Shown: piece by piece, positions 33,226-37,912 of the stretch
Numbering within the stretch: position 1 is the first letter of the stretch
Layout: every line of letters begins with the position of its first letter
Source of the DNA: SAR202 cluster bacterium
Lineage (GTDB): Bacteria; Chloroflexota; Dehalococcoidia; Lucifugimonadales; Lucifugimonadaceae
Direction of reading: 5' to 3'
Length of the DNA stretch: 37,912 nt
Assembly (NCBI GenBank): GCA_008373205.1
Contig: RQOS01000050.1
Coordinates: forward strand, 1 to 37,912
Notes under the pieces: generated by a model
Databases searched by the model: none
Seen by the model: the letters and a program-made list of their open reading frames with translations, nothing else
Told to the model about the DNA's origin: nothing
Position numbers and translations under genes: made by a program

Positions 33226-34127
33226 GTCCAAGCTTTTGTTCCTTGAGATGAACTGATTACTACTCTATAGTATTTCTTCATTCCTTTAGTTCTTATTTCT
33301 AAATCTTCTCCTTCTTCTTCATAAAAAATAACTCCATTTTCATGAATAACTCTAAAAGTAAATTTTGATTTATCTTTACTAATTCCATCTTTGATCTTTA
33401 TCTTTATTTTTTCTTCTGTAGTAGTTATTTCATCAAGTTCTACTCCTGTTGAAGAATAAAATTTTCCAATTCTAAAAGAATTAATGATTTCATCTACGGA
33501 TAATGATTCTGAGTTTACAACTACCCATCCCCTGCCAGGATTTGATCTAGATGATGAAAACTCTTGAGTAAAATGATGAGAGTCATCGCTTGCAATCCCA
33601 TAAATAAATTTTCCAGAACTTAAAATATCATCCCAAATCTCTTCTGTGGACATAGAATTTAAGGATCCCTCATTATTTGCATGCATATGTCCGTTGAATA
33701 CTTCAAACCCCCAAGGATCAACTTTTGCATGCTTTATATCTTCAGAACTAACCCACCATTGATAATTGGGATGATTAATACTTGATAGCCCATTTTGCTT
33801 AGTTACTCTAGAAACAACATCTTCGATAGCCTCAATATTACTCTCATAGGAGTTTGGTAAAATTACTTCACTTATTCCAATACCATTAATATGTAAAGCT
33901 GCAGCTTCTGATCCTATGGTTCTAACTGTTATTTCTTCACCGGGGACAAGTAAGGGCCAGATATCCTGATTTTTTTTAGCTTCTTCAAGAATAGTAAGAT
34001 GATTATGGTCTGATAATACTAAAAAATCATAATCATGATTTTTATACCATTCTGAAACATGCTCTGGAGAAGAATCACCATCACTATTTGTAGTATGAGT
34101 ATGAATATTTCCTTTAAACCAAGGCAT
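33207..34127 (-). CDS. PHP-domain metallohydrolase, CehA/McbA-like
   Basis: 306-residue protein of the PHP superfamily; CehA/McbA relatives hydrolyse phosphoesters or carbamate esters. Metal motifs: FKGNIHTHTTNSDGDSS (H9, H11), VLSDHNH (D40, H41), PGEEITV (E64), INHPNYQW and GIASDDSHHF. There is no signal peptide, so it is probably cytosolic. The C-terminal ~90 residues (SFRIGKFYSSTGVELDEI, then a beta-rich tail) match the usual accessory beta domain. It is divergent from the ABC permease gene across 48 bp. Substrate unknown. Confidence 0.87.
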   Translation of the reverse strand: MPWFKGNIHTHTTNSDGDSSPEHVSEWYKNHDYDFLVLSDHNHLTILEEAKKNQDIWPLLVPGEEITVRTIGSEAAALHINGIGISEVILPNSYESNIEAIEDVVSRVTKQNGLSSINHPNYQWWVSSEDIKHAKVDPWGFEVFNGHMHANNEGSLNSMSTEEIWDDILSSGKFIYGIASDDSHHFTQEFSSSRSNPGRGWVVVNSESLSVDEIINSFRIGKFYSSTGVELDEITTTEEKIKIKIKDGISKDKSKFTFRVIHENGVIFYEEEGEDLEIRTKGMKKYYRVVISSSQGTKAWTQPILL

Positions 34128-34175
34128 TAAGCTTCCTTTTAATGAATTGTCACTATTTTTATAAAATATATAATT

Positions 34176-35513
34176 TTGTATATGTTTTCATTTATAAAAA
34201 TTAAGTTTTTTCTTAGTTATATATTTTTATTCTTTACAAGATATCCTATTTTTTCTCTGAGTTTTCTAATAATAATATCTTTATTAGGAATATTTGCCCC
34301 ATTAATTGCACCTTATAACCCTTATGTGGCTGATACTAGAGCTAGATTAATGCCTCCTGGAATAGTAAGTGGATTGTATAATTTACAAAACTTTGATCTG
34401 ATAAAAGCCGAAGGGCAAATTAGTCAAACTCCAAGATGGATGCAGCTATTAGAGTTAGAAAATGAAAATACTGAAAATAAAATTATTAAGAAAGGGGAAC
34501 AAGGGAAAATAGATTTTAAGCTAGGTCCAAATACTAACTTTGTTGATGTGAATAGGAATGGCAATTATATTGATGAAATAAAATTTGATAATTTTTCTAA
34601 TTGCTTAGGGCTATCTCAAAATGAATGCCCTATGCCAGACTTAGAATTTATAAAAATATATAAGGATGACTCTAAAGGATTTATAGAATATATTGCTAAT
34701 GAAGATATTCAAGATAACGTCAATGATATTATTTCACTTGATTTAAGAGTGATAAGAGAAGATACAAAAAAATGGAATTGGTGGCCTAGTGGTTTATATC
34801 TTTTAGGTACAGACACAATTGGAAGAGATTATTTTTCGAGATTGATATATGGAGCTAGATGGAATCTTTCTTTGATGATAATAACAGGGATAGTAGGCAG
34901 TATAATAGGCTCTTTTTTAGGTATAATTTCTGGATGGTTCGCATTTCGACCTAAGTATTGGATAATAGATGAAATTATAATGCGAATAGTTGATATTACT
35001 AGCGTTATACCGATTTTATTAATAGCAATAATGACAACAATTATTTTAGGCAATGAAATATGGGTATTTGCATGTATTCTTGTTCTTTTCACATGGCAAA
35101 ATTTTGTAAGAATTATTAGAGCTAAAACTTTAATTATGCGTAATAGTGAATATATAAATTCTGCCCTTATATCGGGCTCAAGTCTAAGAAGAATAATTAT
35201 CAGGCATATTTTACCTTTTCATCTAAACGATATTATGGTTATAGCAACTTTTAACTGTGCAATGATAATTACTCTAGAAGCCGTCCTTTGTTTTTTTGAA
35301 ATTGCAATACCAAGACATTGGACAGCATGGGGAAATATAGTAAAGTTAGCTGCTGATTATTGGAATGAGGGTTGGGTAACAGGATCTTATCCATATAGAT
35401 ACCAACTAATAATTCCAACCACCCTAATTGTTATGACTGTATTTGCATTAAATTTTCTAGGAGACTGGTTTAGGGATAAATTAGATCCTAAATTGAGACA
35501 ATTTGAATCTTAA
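34176..35513 (+). CDS. DppC/OppC-type ABC permease with a ~145-residue insertion, orphan
   Basis: Inner-membrane permease of the peptide/nickel ABC importer family. The C-terminal ~240 residues hold the binding-protein-dependent transport domain: GTDTIGRDYFSRLIYGARWN (211-230) and the EAA-like NSALISGSSLRRIIIRHILP loop. After TM1 (~24-46, ending PLIAPYNPY), a hydrophilic stretch of about 145 residues (~62-205) separates it from the GTDxxGRD motif, where normal DppC has a short loop; total length 445 rather than ~300. Start is ATG 34182 or TTG 34176. No DppB, ATPase or binding protein is beside it: the next gene is convergent, with shared TTAA stops. Substrate unknown. Confidence 0.82.
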   Translation: MYMFSFIKIKFFLSYIFLFFTRYPIFSLSFLIIISLLGIFAPLIAPYNPYVADTRARLMPPGIVSGLYNLQNFDLIKAEGQISQTPRWMQLLELENENTENKIIKKGEQGKIDFKLGPNTNFVDVNRNGNYIDEIKFDNFSNCLGLSQNECPMPDLEFIKIYKDDSKGFIEYIANEDIQDNVNDIISLDLRVIREDTKKWNWWPSGLYLLGTDTIGRDYFSRLIYGARWNLSLMIITGIVGSIIGSFLGIISGWFAFRPKYWIIDEIIMRIVDITSVIPILLIAIMTTIILGNEIWVFACILVLFTWQNFVRIIRAKTLIMRNSEYINSALISGSSLRRIIIRHILPFHLNDIMVIATFNCAMIITLEAVLCFFEIAIPRHWTAWGNIVKLAADYWNEGWVTGSYPYRYQLIIPTTLIVMTVFALNFLGDWFRDKLDPKLRQFES

Positions 35514-36982
35514 AAAATACTTTCTTTAAATGATTCAGATAGTAATTTTATTTCCATTTTATCCTGATTGGTTTTTTTTCTATAAATGTTAACCATTAGA
35601 CTCATTCTTGGATTACTAACTAATTTAGATTCATGATTAGCTATAAACTGCCAGTATAATGAATCCCAAATTTTTGACCAATTTCCTTTTGCATAGTTAC
35701 TCATTCTCTGAATATAATTACTTGAACTAATATAAGGTTTTGTTGACATCAAGCCTCCATCTGCAAACTGACTCATTCCAAATATATTTGGAACCATGAC
35801 CCAATCGTAAGAATCAATAAACAATTCCATAAACCATTTGTTTACTTTCTTTGGATCAATTTCGAGAAGTAACATAATGTTTCCTAGTATCATTAGCCTC
35901 TCTATATGATGTAAGTAAGAATATTTATTAACTTTTTTAATTGAATCGTCTACTGGAATCAAAGAAGTAGTTCCGGAATAAAATGACTTAGGTAAATCAT
36001 TTGATATTTCAAAAAAATTAGATTTTTTTTGAAAATTTCCTTTTGACAAATATATTCCTCTAATAAATTCTCTCCACCCTAAAATTTGTCTTATTAGACC
36101 TTCTAATGAATTTATATTAATGTAATTATCTTTTGAAAAGACTATTGCCTTGTCTACCATTTCTTTAGGAGTAATTAATCCTAAATTTAATGATGGAGAT
36201 ATTATGCTATGAAAAAGAAAGGGCTTATCAGATACAATAGCATCTTGAAAATCTCCATACATTCTGAATTTTTCTATAAAAAATTCAGATAACACTTCTA
36301 ATGCTTGAGTTCTATTGACAGGATAATTGAAATCTTCCAGGGTTCCAGGATTACTTGAAAATTGTGAATTGATAATTTTTTTATATTTTTCTAATGATTT
36401 TTTTTCATATTTCAATTTTTTTTCTTCTGGAATATAAATTTCTTTGGGTAAGCTTTTTCTATTTTCTACATCAAAACTCCACTTACCTCCAGTAGGTTTA
36501 TTATTCTCTTCAATTAGAACCTTGTATTTTATTCTTAGTTTTTTATAAAAATTTGATAGTTGATATTTTTTAGATTCCTTGAAATACTCTAAAATCTCAT
36601 TATTATCTTCATAAAACATAGGCGAATCTAAAAAATTAATAGAAATTTTTGAAGAAAGATTTTCAATTAAAGATTTTTCAAGTTCTAGATCATTTAGCTG
36701 ACATACGTGAATTTTAGAAACATCTGAACTCAATATACTTCTTTCAAACTCGAAATAATTTTGCATTTCAATAATTTCACATTCAAATCCCTTTTTGTTT
36801 AAGTTTTTCTTGTAATCTTCTGTTGATAAAAAATGAAGCAATATTTTTTGCTTATGAAATTTATGACCATAATTATCCTCTGAAAAAAAATGAGGATGCC
36901 TTAAGATATATATTTTCCTATTTTTTGATAAGACTGGATTTTTATCAAATAATTGATTTGGGTAAATAAATGAAATTTCCAT
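35510..36982 (-). CDS. Photolyase-related protein of the FeS-BCP/PhrB family, lacking the cluster cysteines
   Basis: 490-residue relative of the bacterial (6-4) photolyase/cryptochrome family (FeS-BCP, DPRP). N-terminal antenna-type domain: FIYPNQLFDKNPV, ILRHPHFF. C-terminal FAD domain: ILGWREFIRGIY (300-311), SYLHHIERLMILGNIMLL (355-372), VPNIFGMSQFADGGLMSTKP (397-416), NYIQRMSNYAKG and SLYWQF. Canonical members place [4Fe-4S] cysteines in M.C, MSDYCxxC and CPFNALYW; here these are S347, A431 and N434, and the CPFN segment is shortened to SLYW. The only cysteines are C68 and C94, so no cluster can form there. It is likely still flavin-binding. It stands alone, convergent with the ABC permease. 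Confidence 0.85.
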   Translation of the reverse strand: MEISFIYPNQLFDKNPVLSKNRKIYILRHPHFFSEDNYGHKFHKQKILLHFLSTEDYKKNLNKKGFECEIIEMQNYFEFERSILSSDVSKIHVCQLNDLELEKSLIENLSSKISINFLDSPMFYEDNNEILEYFKESKKYQLSNFYKKLRIKYKVLIEENNKPTGGKWSFDVENRKSLPKEIYIPEEKKLKYEKKSLEKYKKIINSQFSSNPGTLEDFNYPVNRTQALEVLSEFFIEKFRMYGDFQDAIVSDKPFLFHSIISPSLNLGLITPKEMVDKAIVFSKDNYININSLEGLIRQILGWREFIRGIYLSKGNFQKKSNFFEISNDLPKSFYSGTTSLIPVDDSIKKVNKYSYLHHIERLMILGNIMLLLEIDPKKVNKWFMELFIDSYDWVMVPNIFGMSQFADGGLMSTKPYISSSNYIQRMSNYAKGNWSKIWDSLYWQFIANHESKLVSNPRMSLMVNIYRKKTNQDKMEIKLLSESFKESIF

Positions 36983-37034
36983 ACTTAAATGCTATGTGAT
37001 CAAAGTTTATATCTTTGTTTATTTAAATTTTTGT

Positions 37035-37063
37035 TAAGTATATTTTTCATAAGTATATTTTTC
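37035..37063. repeat. Tandem 14-bp direct repeat in the photolyase / NTF2 divergent promoter
   Basis: TAAGTATATTTTTC occurs twice, at 37035-37048 and 37050-37063, separated by one base (15-bp period). It lies in the 144-bp region between the photolyase-like gene (minus) and the NTF2-like gene (plus). It may be an operator or a replication-slippage product. Confidence 0.5.
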
Positions 37064-37126
37064 TAAACATATAAGTTAGAAAAAAAAAAAATTAATGTTA
37101 GACTACGAAAAAATAATTTTATAACT

Positions 37127-37546
37127 ATGAATAATTTTGAAAAAGAAGCGATGGATACTGCCATATATTGGAATGAGGAAGGTTTCAATAAAAGGGATAT
37201 AAAAATTTGCTTGGAATTTATGCATTTCCCTCATGTAAGATTATGGGAAAATAAGTTTTCAATTTTCAATACAGAAGAAGATTTCGCTGATGGATTCGAT
37301 ATACAAACAGAAAACTTAAAGAAAGAAGATTGGGATCATACAGTAACTAAAGATATAAAAGCTGTTCAATCAGATCCAACTAAAGTACACTTACTTTTGC
37401 ATCAATCAAGAAGAAAATCAAATGGTGAAGAATATCATTCATTCAAGACACTATGGATTATGACTAAAAAAGATAATAAGTGGGGAATTCAATTTCGATC
37501 TTCTTTTCTTGAAGGGGCATCTCAAATTTCTGAAGAAAGAATATAA
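37127..37546 (+). CDS. NTF2/SnoaL-like small protein
   Basis: 139-residue protein with the alpha+beta cone pattern of NTF2-like/SnoaL-like proteins: N-terminal helices (AMDTAIYWNEEGFNKRDI), conserved CLEFMHFPHVRLW, and C-terminal strands (KVHLLLHQSRRKSNGEEYHS, then LWIMTKKDNKWGIQFRSS). Family members are small enzymes, ligand binders or domains of unknown role; no catalytic residues are assigned. It ends one base before the convergent stop of the UreH/NicO-like gene. The tandem repeat at 37035-37063 lies upstream. Confidence 0.75.
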   Translation: MNNFEKEAMDTAIYWNEEGFNKRDIKICLEFMHFPHVRLWENKFSIFNTEEDFADGFDIQTENLKKEDWDHTVTKDIKAVQSDPTKVHLLLHQSRRKSNGEEYHSFKTLWIMTKKDNKWGIQFRSSFLEGASQISEERI

Positions 37547-37547
37547 T

Positions 37548-37912
37548 TTAGTACCAAAGTATATCTGTAAAAGTTGATTCAAATATCAAGTCTGAACCCA
37601 ATGCTAGTCCTAAAGCAATGCTCATTAGACCTGCAAGTGATATCAATATTTTACTTATGTTATTTGATTTACTCTTAATTAAGAACGGAGTTCCTATCAA
37701 AAATGTCATAATTGACATAGAAACTATCGTTCCAATGCAAAAGAAAATTAAATAACTGAATCCAGAGATAAAGCTTGGAGAAGTAGGCAAGATTGCCAAT
37801 ATAACAGCAGCACTCCCTGCTAATCCATGTACTATACCTATTAAGTATGATTTTAATCTAAAAAATGGAGCTAATTGAAAAATAAAAGAATGCTTATGAT
37901 CGCTTTCAAATT
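37548..37912 (-). CDS. UreH/NicO-like membrane protein (N-terminus cut off by window edge)
   Basis: The reading frame is open to the right edge: 121 codons of the C-terminal part. It reads FESDHKHSF (a histidine-bearing loop), a hydrophobic segment, then KSYLIGIVHGLAGSAAVILA, SYLIFFCIGTIVSMSIMTFL and a last helix LISLAGLMSIALGLALGSDL. The VHGLAGSAA motif after a His-rich loop matches UreH/HupE-like or NicO-type nickel/cobalt transport proteins. Likely a divalent-metal permease or chaperone; the metal is not identified. The TTG at 37799 lies mid-helix and is not the real start. Confidence 0.75.
   Translation of the reverse strand, partial: FESDHKHSFIFQLAPFFRLKSYLIGIVHGLAGSAAVILAILPTSPSFISGFSYLIFFCIGTIVSMSIMTFLIGTPFLIKSKSNNISKILISLAGLMSIALGLALGSDLIFESTFTDILWY

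Overview
This AT-rich, gene-dense stretch of a bacterial chromosome reads like a streamlined, free-living, probably marine bacterium. The gene mix includes a serine/alanine-glyoxylate aminotransferase, an RraA-like aldolase, an AraD1/FAH-like enzyme, a NIPSNAP protein, a CehA/McbA-type PHP hydrolase, a cytidylate-kinase-like protein and several orphan transporters. It resembles low-GC marine Chloroflexota (SAR202-like), but that placement is a low-confidence inference from gene content. I see no insertion sequence, prophage, CRISPR array or rRNA. Housekeeping genes (fabF, recJ, lgt, xerC/D, uvrC, aroQ, xth, ung, pepA) dominate.

Layout. 1-1700: a left-truncated class V aminotransferase and a divergent LysE/RhtB exporter. 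1700-2087: a gene-free gap with a candidate structured RNA. 2088-5411: a RecB-like nuclease fused to an SF1 helicase. 5454-7904 (minus): pepA, an rraA-like gene, tRNA-His and tRNA-Arg in one tight series. 8100-13219: an MBL-fold hydrolase, convergent mtaB, then fabF-recJ. 13221-14051: lgt. 14141-17858: xerC/D, a CMK-like gene, an 85-aa membrane protein and uvrC, the last three overlapping. 17844-18955: an unknown minus-strand gene with an 11-bp inverted repeat at its 5' end, then a 530-bp gap with several dyads. 18956-24315: an MFS exporter converging on an araD1 / ANKH-like / UMF1-like transporter operon. 24416-29358: aroQ, nitroreductase, NIPSNAP, then trmL, DUF255 and xth. 29600-33225: an unknown 344-aa gene, bioY, ung, an RRM protein with a hairpin leader, a 145-aa unknown and a possible 50-aa ORF. 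33207-37912: PHP hydrolase, orphan ABC permease, an FeS-BCP-type photolyase relative without the cluster cysteines, an NTF2-like protein and a right-truncated UreH/NicO-like membrane protein.

Theme. Nucleic-acid repair and processing genes are frequent (RecB-like helicase, RecJ, UvrC, ExoIII, UDG, photolyase relative, XerC/D, MtaB, TrmL), but they sit in separate units and do not form a defence island. Compaction is strong: seven convergent pairs end with overlapping or nearly touching stop codons, and many genes are forced to start at TTG. bioY appears to start at ATT.

The most promising items for follow-up are the structured RNA candidate at 1811-2012, the cluster-less photolyase relative, the ATT start of bioY, and the hairpin leader of the RRM gene. 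I did not find a clearly new multi-gene system.
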